Positions 41,901 through 49,821 are shown, counted from the stretch's first letter. The stretch is DNA of 64,000 bases from an uncultured Bacteroides sp. (GCF_900547205.1 NZ_URFY01000005.1:95017-159016), one strand, 5' to 3'. Numbers and translations are program-made. Notes: generated from the letters alone by a model not told the origin.

Positions 41901-44881
41901 AATGGTTTCTCCCCCGTTTTTTCGGACAGAAGAGAATCAAGAAGTCCCTCCGCCCGTATGCGCAGAAATCCATATCTTCCGCTAAGGTGAAACCGCTGCT
42001 CCATCAAATCATCCGCTATCAGGAAGAAGCGGAAGTGGTGCAGAAGTACACCGGCCCACTGCCTGCTTTGTTCGGACGCTTCGGCAGAAACGAAGATTGG
42101 AAAACTATCAGCCGGATTGTTGAAGGGATGATTACCCTTCAATCGCATCTGCTCAATTACTCAAAAGACATCGTTCAAGCATCCCTAATCAAGCAAAACC
42201 TGTCGGCAGAACTGACGGAAGGGATACAGGCATTCAGGGATATCTACGGACAGTCCTTTGAAGAGTTGTACCGGCTTTCTATCGAATTGGCTACGCAGGA
42301 AAAGCATCTGATGGCTACCTTGGGGGTATCCCTTGAGGAGTTTTACACCGATTCCGCCGATTGGACCAACATCGCCCTGACAAAAGCCGCCACTTGGAAA
42401 GAAAACCTCGACAAACTGAAAGACTGGTATCGCTGGCTGCAAACCTGCAAGGAACTGGGCGAGTTGAACCTCGGCTTCATCGCATCGGACTATAAAGAAA
42501 AGAATATCCCTACCGAACGACTCGAAGAGTTCTTCCACAAGAGCTTCTACCGTGCGGCAGCGCAGTATATCATCTCCAAAGAGCCGACGTTGGAGCTATT
42601 TAGCGGTAAGATATTTAATAGTATGATAACGAAGTACAAACAAGTATCCGCCAATTTTGAAGAAATCACCAAAAAGGAACTGTTTGCCAAACTGGCTTCC
42701 AACATTCCCGTTTTCACCCACGCAGCGATACAAAGCTCCGAGGTGGGGATACTTCAAAAGAATATCCGCAACAATGCGCGCGGCATTTCAATCCGCAAGC
42801 TGTTCGACCAGGTTCCCACCCTATTGCCGCGGATGTGTCCGTGTATGCTGATGAGTCCGCTCTCGGTGGCTCAATATATTGATCCGGATGCGGATAAGTT
42901 CGACCTCATCGTGTTCGACGAAGCCTCACAGATGCCTACCTACGAAGCCATAGGCGCCATTGCCCGTGGCAAAAACGTAGTTATCGTGGGTGACCCCAAA
43001 CAGATGCCCCCCACCAGCTTCTTCTCCGTGAACACGGTGGACGAAGACAATATCGAAATAGAAGACCTGGAAAGCATACTCGACGACTGTCTGGCGCTCT
43101 CCATTCCTTCCAAATACTTGCTGTGGCACTATCGAAGCAAGCACGAAAGCCTTATCGCTTTCAGCAATTCGGAGTATTACGACAATAAACTGATGACTTT
43201 TCCCTCTCCGGACAACATTGAGTCGAAAGTGAGAATGGTAACCATCGAAGGATTCTACGATAAAGGCAAGTCGCGCCAGAACCGCAAGGAAGCACAAGCG
43301 GTGGTGAACGAAATAGCCCGAAGGCTGAAAGACGAAGAACTGAGAAAGCGAAGCATCGGCGTTGTCACCTTCAGTGTGGTGCAGCAGTCGTTGGTAGAAG
43401 ACCTGCTGTCGGAGCTATTCATCTTCCACCCCGAACTGGAAACGTTGGCGTTGGAGTGCGAAGAGCCGCTGTTCATCAAGAACTTGGAGAACGTTCAGGG
43501 AGACGAGCGGGATGTGATTCTGTTCTCTGTGGGATACGGTCCCGACACGGAAGGGCATGTCAGCATGAACTTCGGCCCCCTGAACCGGGCGGGAGGAGAG
43601 AGAAGGCTGAATGTGGCAGTCTCCCGTGCTCGCTATGAGATGGTTATTTTCTCTACTCTGCGCTCGGACATGATTGACCTAAACCGGACATCTTCCGTCG
43701 GAGTGGCAGGACTGAAACGTTTCCTTCAATATGCGGAAAGAGGAACCGGCAATGCAGCAGGTTGCTCGGTCGTTCCGCTTTCGGAAGCAAACGCATCCAT
43801 CGAGAATATCATTGCCGGAAAACTGCGCAAACTGGGATATACTGTACACACGGATATCGGATGCTCAGGATATAAGATTGACATAGGTATCGTTGACCCG
43901 CAAAACCCGTCGAGTTATCAACTGGGCATCATCTGCGACGGAAAGAACTATAAACGCACCAAGACCGCCCGCGACCGTGAGATAGTGCAGAACAATGTTC
44001 TGAAAGCGCTCGGTTGGAACATTTGCCGGATATGGACGATGGACTGGTGGGATAATCCGGAGGAAGTGATAGCTTCCATCAAGAAAGCAGTGTCCAAGAA
44101 GCTCGGAACCCGTGAGAAAGTAGACACGGAGACTGATGCAAAAGCTGCACCCGTCAGGAAAAAGGCACCCAAAGTCAAAGAATTGACTGCCGAAGAAAAA
44201 GCTGCCAAAGAACAAGCGGAAAAAGAAAAAATACAGAGGAAGATTGTACAGTTTCTGAAAACATCGTCTTCCTCTTCTTCTAAAGAAAAGGTGGAGTTGA
44301 CTCCAGTTTCTGTAGAAGAGATATTGAGCAGCATTCCCGAACAGGAATATAAATGTGCGAGGATTACCCCTTATAAATATCCCACCGACGACTTTTATCT
44401 AGAGGAGAGCGACGACATCCTCATGGATCAATTCCAAAAGATACTGGAAGCCGAGGCGCCGATAAGCAAATCATTGCTGGAAAAGAAATTGCTAAGTGAA
44501 TGGGGGATACCCCGTATGGTAATGCGTGCGGAAAAACGCCTGAACAAAGTTCTCTGCAAGTTGAAATTCTATCAAAACGAATATGACAGACTTGTGTTCT
44601 ACTGGAAAGATAAAGCACAGTGCGATTCTTACTTCAATTTCCGTCCGTTGTCCGAGCGAGATGCCACAGATTTGCCACCGGAAGAGGTTGCAAATGCCGT
44701 CAAGCAAATCATGAAAGAATCCATCAGTATGCCACTAAAAGATTTGATAAAAGCCTGCCTTCGCACATTCGGTTTAGGCAGAAAAGCGGCAAGTGTAGAC
44801 GCTATGAAAAGAGGCATTGATGTTGCGGTGAAGAAAAACTTTGTCACCATGGAAGGCGAGCGGGTAATAGTTATTGACTAA
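38927..44881 (+). CDS. Giant DUF4011/SF1 helicase with nuclease and DUF3320 domains
   Basis: 1984 residues from ATG 38927. Order: an N-terminal beta-rich region; a transglutaminase-like segment (about 205-255; GTCLDMALLYATCLESIGLN and THGHAFAGGWL, with candidate Cys and His); DUF4011 (about 380-600); an SF1 helicase core with Walker A HGPPGTGKSQTI (about 693), Walker B DLIVFDEASQMP (about 1325), VGDPKQMPPTSFF, LWHYRSKHESLI, ENVQGDERDVILFS and NVAVSRARYEM (about 1561); a Vsr/MTES_1575-like PD-(D/E)XK nuclease (about 1624-1717; YKIDIGIVDP, LGIICDGKNYKR, WNICRIWTMDWW); and a C-terminal DUF3320 domain. Such architectures are found among candidate anti-phage proteins; defence is inference. The stop codon abuts that of the convergent retron RT. 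Confidence 0.9.
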   Translation: MDERSDKVKVQFGYLPLINFAIQQNSTSVIRQLSIENTTPAPIEDIQVQITTEPDFGNAAPMAIELIPTGGPVCLQSFNLTLSANFFTQLTERLSGSLKIEITSKEEQIFSQTYPVDILAYDQWGGLNVLPEMLAAFVTPNHSAIIPIIKRAAAILEQWTGNPSLDEYQSRNPDRVRKQMAAVYTAIAEQQIIYSTVPASFEEHGQRVRLADSVMSQKLGTCLDMALLYATCLESIGLNPLIIITHGHAFAGGWLVPETFPDATIDDVSLLTKRIAEGIFDITLVETTCMNMGYQSDFDVAVKNANGKLAVSGSFILALDVKRARFSGVRPLPLRVLNGQTWEIDENDINLQKNSAPVTPQSITPYDLSGSEETQTVMTKQLLWERRLLDLSLRNNLLNIRITKNTLQLIPANLACLEDALADGEEFRVLHRPADWESPAMEFGIYSSIPESDPIVDFVNSELSQKRLRFYLSENDLGKALTHLYRSSRISIEENGANTLYLALGLLKWYETPSSERPRYAPILLLPIEIIRKSAAKGYVIRPREEETMMNITLLEMLRQNFGINIPGLDPLPTDVNGVNVKMIYSIIRNSIKDQRKWDVEEQAIMGIFSFNKFIMWNDIHNNADKLIQNKIVSSLVSGKIEWDAVTEETEKIDATDLDKQLSPADIVLPLIADSSQLEAIYEAVHDKTFILHGPPGTGKSQTITNIIANALYRGKRVLFVAEKMAALSVVQNRLAAIGLAPFCLEIHSNKTKKTAVVSQLRETAEILRKTPPEEFGKEASRLLKLRTELNQYIEALHKEYPFGISLYDAITRYESLDIEFCSDIPLSYLEGLDKDTLSHWEDAIELLIRTAGACGHPYGHPLTGIVVTEYSAALKDEALRTLTGFIELIATVQSKVPVFSTLLKGTDKYPTRENFQTSIGIIRCLLDIPELTPALLTQPLLNETLDEYREASVHGMKRDEIKVEIESEFTKEILHINAGQMLADWNRVSDQWFLPRFFGQKRIKKSLRPYAQKSISSAKVKPLLHQIIRYQEEAEVVQKYTGPLPALFGRFGRNEDWKTISRIVEGMITLQSHLLNYSKDIVQASLIKQNLSAELTEGIQAFRDIYGQSFEELYRLSIELATQEKHLMATLGVSLEEFYTDSADWTNIALTKAATWKENLDKLKDWYRWLQTCKELGELNLGFIASDYKEKNIPTERLEEFFHKSFYRAAAQYIISKEPTLELFSGKIFNSMITKYKQVSANFEEITKKELFAKLASNIPVFTHAAIQSSEVGILQKNIRNNARGISIRKLFDQVPTLLPRMCPCMLMSPLSVAQYIDPDADKFDLIVFDEASQMPTYEAIGAIARGKNVVIVGDPKQMPPTSFFSVNTVDEDNIEIEDLESILDDCLALSIPSKYLLWHYRSKHESLIAFSNSEYYDNKLMTFPSPDNIESKVRMVTIEGFYDKGKSRQNRKEAQAVVNEIARRLKDEELRKRSIGVVTFSVVQQSLVEDLLSELFIFHPELETLALECEEPLFIKNLENVQGDERDVILFSVGYGPDTEGHVSMNFGPLNRAGGERRLNVAVSRARYEMVIFSTLRSDMIDLNRTSSVGVAGLKRFLQYAERGTGNAAGCSVVPLSEANASIENIIAGKLRKLGYTVHTDIGCSGYKIDIGIVDPQNPSSYQLGIICDGKNYKRTKTARDREIVQNNVLKALGWNICRIWTMDWWDNPEEVIASIKKAVSKKLGTREKVDTETDAKAAPVRKKAPKVKELTAEEKAAKEQAEKEKIQRKIVQFLKTSSSSSSKEKVELTPVSVEEILSSIPEQEYKCARITPYKYPTDDFYLEESDDILMDQFQKILEAEAPISKSLLEKKLLSEWGIPRMVMRAEKRLNKVLCKLKFYQNEYDRLVFYWKDKAQCDSYFNFRPLSERDATDLPPEEVANAVKQIMKESISMPLKDLIKACLRTFGLGRKAASVDAMKRGIDVAVKKNFVTMEGERVIVID

Positions 44882-46000
44882 TCAGCTTCTCTCCAAGCGT
44901 TTCAGAGCTGCAATAGAATCGGACACATACGTATTGTCCGGTTCTATCGACCGCCAATAGCAGAGTGTTCCAATCAGGCGTTTCAGATACACAGGGTCGG
45001 TGGAACCGATTCTGCGTTGATGTTCCGCCAAACCTTTGGTCAATATGAAATAGACATTCTTACGGATTTCCCTTTTACGGGCTTTAGGAATGGTGAGCTT
45101 CTCACCGGAGCTGATGGACACTCCTGTGATAATCTTCCTGCGCCGCTCGCCCATGAAAGAAGTCTTTTTATGGTTCAGCCTGAACTTCTCTTCCCGGACA
45201 ATCTGCTTGATACGTGCTAGCACCTCTTCCATCGGAAAAACATCTCCCGAAAAAGTCAGGTCGTCCGCATAGCGGGTATAGGTCAGCCCATAGGTAGCCG
45301 CCAGCGCTTCCAGTTTCTTATCCATCCCATAAGCAATGATATTGCTCAACACGGGGCTGGTGGATGCTCCTTGCGGAAGACATCTGTTCTTGCAGCACAG
45401 CGCCGCCAACACTTTCGCCACATTCCCCGGATAGCCAATTTCCTTAAATGCCTTTCTCACTCTCGTGCTGCGGATGGACTGAAAGAAATCGTGAATATCG
45501 GTTTTCAGCACATACCGCTTCCCCAGATGCGGCCGGGCATTATCTACCACCGACCGTTGTTGCCTGAATCCGGTAGCTGCCGGATGTATGTTCACAGGTG
45601 ATAAGATGCGATGGTAAATAGTATCCTGAATAGCTTTCAGCTCTTCCACTGGAGCGGAAATCATGCGATAACCTCCCCTTCTTTTCTTAATCCAGAACAC
45701 GCTGTAATGGGCAGGAATGTTTTCTAAGATATTTTTCAGCTTCGCTTCGTCCACTCCTAGCAAATTGGAGCACCATGCCAGCGCTGCCTTATCAAACCGG
45801 AGGGAATAGTTAGGAATAACCACCCTGAAACGGTCGCCGAAAAGTTTCTCACGGACTGACTGGGATTTTCCTTCTTCATACGTATTGCTTCGATTTGAAG
45901 CTTTCCACCTGGCATATCCTTCCTGCTTTCGGCTGGAAGAGATGATTTTATATACTAAAAATGAAAATACAAGTAGTATTGATAGTAGAATTAAGCTCAT
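44882..46000 (-). CDS. Retron-type reverse transcriptase with N-terminal membrane helix
   Basis: 372 residues from ATG 46000; a GTG at 46009 would add three. A hydrophobic helix (MSLILLSILLVFSFLVYKII) at the N-terminus is followed by a charged linker, an unusual membrane anchor on an RT. Retron-specific motifs: NARPH (154-158, the NAxxH motif), ITG (291-293, VTG-type). General RT motifs: LKTDIHDFF with catalytic Asp168, PQGASTSPVLSN (209), RYADDLTFSG with YADD at 244-247. It has no fused effector domain. The msr-msd RNA lies immediately upstream (46030-46157) on the same strand. RT makes a branched RNA-DNA hybrid (msDNA) from this RNA. No operon partner follows; the next gene is the convergent helicase, with no intervening base. 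Confidence 0.93.
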   Translation of the reverse strand: MSLILLSILLVFSFLVYKIISSSRKQEGYARWKASNRSNTYEEGKSQSVREKLFGDRFRVVIPNYSLRFDKAALAWCSNLLGVDEAKLKNILENIPAHYSVFWIKKRRGGYRMISAPVEELKAIQDTIYHRILSPVNIHPAATGFRQQRSVVDNARPHLGKRYVLKTDIHDFFQSIRSTRVRKAFKEIGYPGNVAKVLAALCCKNRCLPQGASTSPVLSNIIAYGMDKKLEALAATYGLTYTRYADDLTFSGDVFPMEEVLARIKQIVREEKFRLNHKKTSFMGERRRKIITGVSISSGEKLTIPKARKREIRKNVYFILTKGLAEHQRRIGSTDPVYLKRLIGTLCYWRSIEPDNTYVSDSIAALKRLERS

Positions 46001-46029
46001 TTTATGCACATAAAGTGTTATACATATTA

Positions 46030-46157
46030 TATAATGAAGAAGAGGATGAGTTATTTACTAAACTAAATAACAGGGTTATTAGTTTTCAGAAAAAAGACTA
46101 TACCCACGAGGCGACTACACCTCTTTTGTGCTAAAATGGTTTCTCATCCTCTTCCTC
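46030..46157 (-). ncRNA. Retron msr-msd RNA
   Basis: On the minus strand, a1 (GAGGAAGAGGATGAG, 46157-46143) and a2 (CTCATCCTCTTCTTC, 46050-46036) are complementary at 14 of 15 positions, plus one G.U pair. After a1 comes TTAGC (46134-46130), matching the branch-G motif of Ec86-type retrons (candidate branch G 46131). The msr hairpin follows: GAGGTG / CGCCTC with a TAGT loop (46123-46108). The msd hairpin is AAACTAATAAC / GTTATTTAGTTT (46085-46060), one bulge, CCT loop. The a2 arm ends 36 bases before the RT start. The exact ends of the RNA and the reverse-transcribed part are not shown by sequence. Confidence 0.85.
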
Positions 46158-46158
46158 A

Positions 46159-46190
46159 CAAAGATATAGAATCTTCACCAAATAAGCAAA
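46159..46190 (-). promoter_or_regulatory. Full -33/-7 promoter for the retron
   Basis: On the minus strand, TTTG (46190-46187), 20-bp spacer, TATCTTTG (46166-46159). The predicted transcript start, about 4 bases on, falls at the beginning of arm a1, as expected for a retron RNA. Confidence 0.75.
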
Positions 46191-46204
46191 TGAAATGCGG
46201 AAAA

Positions 46205-48394
46205 CTATCTGTTGAATAACTCGAACGTGAACTTGCATCCCACTCCACCGAAGCCCCAGTTTTCGCTACTCACGAATACGCCTACATCAAAAACGTGCGT
46301 ACCGATGCCATAACCTATTTCCACATAGGGCTGTAGGTGGGGCATGGCAAGGGCACTGACGTAGATGCGTTCGTTCTGCACATAGCGGGTATACTTCATC
46401 AGATGCTTCAACAGCAGGAACGGAGCTTCGTAGGTGAAATGCCCGCGCACATAGCGACGTGAGGAGTTGTACCAGCGTCCGTCGAGCACCTGAAACACGC
46501 CGCCGATTTCATCGTTCCACCCCACGGGCAGGTTGCGGCGGGAGAAGTTGGCAAAGTCCACAAAATACAATTCGTCCTGATTGGTGAATGCTCCAAATCC
46601 GAACCGGTAATAGATGTTACGCATCAATCCCAGCCGGATTTGATGTTGAAGGTCGAACTCTATCCTCTCATACTCTCCCGTACTCTTGAACACGCCCTTG
46701 ATGCCCCGTTCATAATCGACCGAGAAAGTGGGATAGAGAGAGCGCAAATTAATCTTCCGCTTGCCGTTCATGTAGTAATAGAGCCCCGGTGTCCAGTCCA
46801 CTCGGATACGGGGAGCGAAGCTGATATATTTGTTTTTGAACTTATCCATAAAATCCGGCGGAGGCATCGGATTATCCTCAGTTACCACAAAGCGCGAAGC
46901 TTCCACCGCCGTTCTCTTGTGGGCGGAGAAACCGAGACTGATATCCAGTCCGTTGGTCACTTCGAGGGTATGGCGGAAGTTAAAATACAAGTCCTTGAAA
47001 TAGTCGAGATGTATCAAGTCGAAATTGAAGATACTGTCTGGCAAGGCTTTCAGTTCGTCGAGCACCCTGCTGCTGTAGATACGGTTACCATTACCCACAT
47101 TCAGGCGGAAGAATCCCCGCTTCTGGGGCCAATATTCAAAGTCGGCATTGACAGACCAGTAGAACTCTTTGCGGGTGAAGTTATATCCCAGTTTGGGCAC
47201 TACACGCAGCAACTTGTCTCCCCTGAAAAAGCGGTTATACCGGAAATCCTGCCGATAGGACAAACCATTGCTTCCGCTATAACTGAACAGCAGCGGGTTG
47301 ATGAACGGTGAGAAACGGACGCTTCCGATGTTGGACAGGTTAAACTTATAATCTTCCACCATAAAGTCGCCCATCGTGCCCCAGAAAGCCTGGCTCTTGG
47401 ATTGTTTATGCACCAATGCCGTATCGCGTCTGAGCGCATAGTCGTGATACAACTTCTTCTCGCTGTCCTTCAAAGGGATGGGGCGCAGGATGGCGAAGGT
47501 GGAAGCATCCGTCTTGTAGGCATTCGTGTCGCACTGCAAAGAGAATGATTCTGTCAGATTATACTTTTTCTTCTCCTTTTTGCGTGTCTTTTTCTCTTTC
47601 AGCTCGATGGATTTATAATCTAAAGAAGCGGTGTAGTTGCCGTCTACCTTGTTGCCAAGGAACTTGAACAGTGCTTCCACATCGTAGCGCACGGGCAGGA
47701 ACTCGTTATTCTTGCCCACCTCTCCCATCTTTATCCAGCAGGTAAACGTGATCATTTCCGACCGCCCCGAGAAACGTATTTCGCGGACGCTCCAGACGTT
47801 GCTGCTGACAATCATATATCCGCCCACCAACTGGTCACTTTTCGTCTTAGGGATGAAGCGTATGCGGTAGTCGAGATTGTTTGGGTTCCCCATCACACTA
47901 TCTATTCTGTATTTATAGAACTTATGCCCGTTCTTAGCCAAAGGCGACAGGATTCGTTCGTCGTTGAGCATGGAGGAAGAGTAGATGTTAATATTGAAAT
48001 ATTCGAGCAGCCCCGGCAGTCCGCGGTTTCCTCTCACCGTTCCTTGCGAGGCTTTCACTTTTTGGTCGTAGATGTTGGGGGCGGTGTAGTGAAGGTCGCT
48101 GTAGGTTTCGAGCATATACTCGCGCACTCCTTTCTGCAAACGGAACATGGAGGGCACATAACGGAGTATGATGTTCTTTTTGCGGATGTTCATCTTGCCT
48201 TTTATATATAGGTTGGCACGATAGTCGCTCACTATCGTTTCATACATAGGCGCAAAGGTCATCACCCGCTCTATGATGGAGTCTGCCGAAATCCGCTGGC
48301 TGGTATAGGGATTCAGAATAAAATCGTTGGCTTCCCCCTTTGGAATAAAGGAGAACAAGCACACAATGCATCCTATCAGTATATTATATTTCAA
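46205..48394 (-). CDS. DUF5686 outer-membrane-associated protein
   Basis: 729 residues with a signal peptide (cleaved after IPKGEA). The first 200 residues form the DUF5686 N-terminal region (SADSIIERVMTFAPMYETIV, YRANLYIKGKMNIRKKNIIL), lacking the carboxypeptidase-regulatory domain often fused in front. The C-terminal half is a predicted outer-membrane beta-barrel (RFSPFINPLLFSYSGSN, RIRVDWTPGLYYYMNGKRK, FGGVGCKFTFELFNR) with an aromatic strand end. Its molecular role is unknown. The promoter is at 48422. It defines one edge of the retron/helicase block. Confidence 0.82.
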   Translation of the reverse strand: MKYNILIGCIVCLFSFIPKGEANDFILNPYTSQRISADSIIERVMTFAPMYETIVSDYRANLYIKGKMNIRKKNIILRYVPSMFRLQKGVREYMLETYSDLHYTAPNIYDQKVKASQGTVRGNRGLPGLLEYFNINIYSSSMLNDERILSPLAKNGHKFYKYRIDSVMGNPNNLDYRIRFIPKTKSDQLVGGYMIVSSNVWSVREIRFSGRSEMITFTCWIKMGEVGKNNEFLPVRYDVEALFKFLGNKVDGNYTASLDYKSIELKEKKTRKKEKKKYNLTESFSLQCDTNAYKTDASTFAILRPIPLKDSEKKLYHDYALRRDTALVHKQSKSQAFWGTMGDFMVEDYKFNLSNIGSVRFSPFINPLLFSYSGSNGLSYRQDFRYNRFFRGDKLLRVVPKLGYNFTRKEFYWSVNADFEYWPQKRGFFRLNVGNGNRIYSSRVLDELKALPDSIFNFDLIHLDYFKDLYFNFRHTLEVTNGLDISLGFSAHKRTAVEASRFVVTEDNPMPPPDFMDKFKNKYISFAPRIRVDWTPGLYYYMNGKRKINLRSLYPTFSVDYERGIKGVFKSTGEYERIEFDLQHQIRLGLMRNIYYRFGFGAFTNQDELYFVDFANFSRRNLPVGWNDEIGGVFQVLDGRWYNSSRRYVRGHFTYEAPFLLLKHLMKYTRYVQNERIYVSALAMPHLQPYVEIGYGIGTHVFDVGVFVSSENWGFGGVGCKFTFELFNR

Positions 48395-48421
48395 TCGTCA
48401 ATTCTCCCTGTTTATCGAGAG

Positions 48422-48429
48422 CAAATATA
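48422..48429 (-). promoter_or_regulatory. -7 promoter box for DUF5686 gene
   Basis: The minus strand reads TATATTTG, a TAnnTTTG match, 27 bases before ATG 48394. Confidence 0.6.
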
Positions 48430-48503
48430 AAAAAGAATATCGAATTGCGATGGGAATGGAGCTATAAAAAGAGTTATTAATGCGTGGCCGATTGTTTATA
48501 ACG

Positions 48504-48534
48504 CAATAACCGAACCATAACCCGATGGTTATTG
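48504..48534. other. Inverted repeat upstream of DUF5686 promoter
   Basis: CAATAACC (48504-48511) and GGTTATTG (48527-48534), 8-bp perfect arms with a 15-bp loop. About 75 bases upstream of the DUF5686 -7 box. No T-run follows, so it could be an operator rather than a terminator. Confidence 0.4.
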
Positions 48535-48625
48535 AATCTCCAAAACAGCATATATACAACTGAGCATCAACAGCTTACGAGCGTTTCAAGAAATCACAAA
48601 ATACCTTAAAAATCCCTTTCATTAC

Positions 48626-48701
48626 GTTGAAGCCAACATCTCCTCTGTTGAAACCAGCAATTTCCCATGTTGAAATCAGCAAGTGGTTTGTTGGTTTCAA
48701 C
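48626..48701. repeat. Imperfect 21-22-bp periodic repeat GTTGAAnCCAnCA
   Basis: Units at 48626 (GTTGAAGCCAACA), 48647 (GTTGAAACCAGCA), 48669 (GTTGAAATCAGCA) and 48690 (GTTGGTTTCAAC), spaced 21, 22 and 21. The last is also the near inverted complement of the others, which can form a hairpin, as in the array at 33669. Confidence 0.75.
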
Positions 48702-48734
48702 TCGGGAAAGAATATATAATTGAATTTTAGAAAT

Positions 48735-48785
48735 AAAATTAAATATAACAGCGGCAGTTCTGAACTAGATAGAATTGCCGCTGTT
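48735..48785 (-). terminator. Terminator after the winged-helix-like gene
   Basis: Minus strand AACAGCGGCAATTCT / AGAACTGCCGCTGTT, a 15-bp stem with one G.T, followed by ATATTTAATTTTATTT. It lies 22 bases after the stop at 48807. Confidence 0.8.
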
Positions 48786-48806
48786 GTTTCAAATTAAAAT
48801 CGATAA

Positions 48807-49610
48807 CTAACTTTTGGGGAATGAATAAGACAAATTGAACTTGTTCAAATAAAAATCGAACACATTGAATGAGTCTTCTTCCTTGTTATAACTCAGAAAG
48901 AAAGCCATCTGATTGGCGGGCACAACGTAGTCTTTCCCCACCAGCATATTATCTACATATGCAATAAAAGCGTTTCGTATGGTGCTGCCCTCATAGCGGC
49001 GGAGCAGGCGTTGCAATCTCTTGGCAATCGTTTTATTATACTGAAGTTGAGTATGCGATTTCAAACGGTCGGGCACTACCCCGTTAGTCAATTTACCTTC
49101 ATTAAACATGATTCTTCTTTCATCATAGATGCCGTTCAGCTTTTGGTAAATCTCTTCGGCATCCGAGGCATCCATGTCCTCTTCTTTTATATGGGGGTTG
49201 AGGACAAGGCTCTGTTGCTCGGAGTGATAAAGAAGGTATTGACGGAAGTCGATGTATAGCAGAGCCGTCGGACTGATTATTTTTCCAAGCACAGAATTCT
49301 CGGACAAGCGGTTGAAAGATACGGAAAAGTAACGCACTTGTCCCTTCGTGACTTCGTTTTGCCGCACTTCCACTTCAATGATTCCCCATTCTTTGAACTT
49401 TGCGATAATCGCTTCCTGACGCGTCCGCTTGATTCGGGTTTCGTCTTCAACGCGCATCTGCGAATAATGGAACTGCTTATAGTGGAAAGATATTTGTTTC
49501 ACGACCAACCAGTCGAACAAGATTAATTCATCGGGAGCTAAGAGATAAGATTGTAACCTTAAGATATTACAACATAATGGTATATCGGGCAGATTCGCTT
49601 TTTTATTCAT
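48807..49610 (-). CDS. Protein of unknown function with winged-helix-like region
   Basis: 267 residues, no signal peptide. The N-terminal half reads like a helix-turn-helix domain of a replication or regulatory protein: DELILFDWLVVKQISFHYKQ, RTRQEAIIAKFKEWGIIEVE (similar in layout to plasmid RepB winged-helix units) followed by a beta-hairpin (GQVRYFSVSFNRLSENSVLG). The rest (about 150-267) is helical with basic patches (TIAKRLQRLLRRYEGSTIRN). The family is not identified with certainty. It is monocistronic, with a promoter at 49632 and a terminator at 48735. It could be a domesticated replication protein; this is speculation. Confidence 0.6.
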   Translation of the reverse strand: MNKKANLPDIPLCCNILRLQSYLLAPDELILFDWLVVKQISFHYKQFHYSQMRVEDETRIKRTRQEAIIAKFKEWGIIEVEVRQNEVTKGQVRYFSVSFNRLSENSVLGKIISPTALLYIDFRQYLLYHSEQQSLVLNPHIKEEDMDASDAEEIYQKLNGIYDERRIMFNEGKLTNGVVPDRLKSHTQLQYNKTIAKRLQRLLRRYEGSTIRNAFIAYVDNMLVGKDYVVPANQMAFFLSYNKEEDSFNVFDFYLNKFNLSYSFPKS

Positions 49611-49631
49611 TTGTGATACTATTTATGCTGA

Positions 49632-49639
49632 CAAAGGTA
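49632..49639 (-). promoter_or_regulatory. -7 promoter box for the winged-helix-like gene
   Basis: The minus strand reads TACCTTTG (TAnnTTTG), 21 bases before ATG 49610. Confidence 0.6.
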
Positions 49640-49689
49640 CTACTTTTTTCTTTTACAAAGTAGATTAGGGTGTTTTATTTCGGTTGAAT

Positions 49690-49821
49690 TATCCCTACGG
49701 GGAAAATGGATTATGCAGAGGGGAGACTCATCGTATGCTGAGGAGAGATTCTTTGTATGCCGAGGAGTTGCTCACCGTAAGCCCATAGGATGGGAAAAGT
49801 AAACCCATGGGTTAGGTTAGG
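49690..49821. repeat. Six diverged 22-bp units with exact 22-bp period
   Basis: Units begin at 49690, 49712, 49734, 49756, 49778 and 49800. Units 2-4 start TATGCAGAGGGGAGAC, TATGCTGAGGAGAGAT and TATGCCGAGGAGTTGC; the outer ones diverge (TATCCCTACGG, TAAGCCCATAGG, TAAACCCATGG). It lies upstream of the minus-strand gene at 49610 and of a plus-strand promoter. Confidence 0.8.

Noticed and set aside
44882..46000. Group II intron or diversity-generating retroelement RT
   Set aside because: No maturase domain or intron RNA ends, no template/variable repeat pair; NAxxH and ITG plus the adjacent msr-msd RNA point to a retron.
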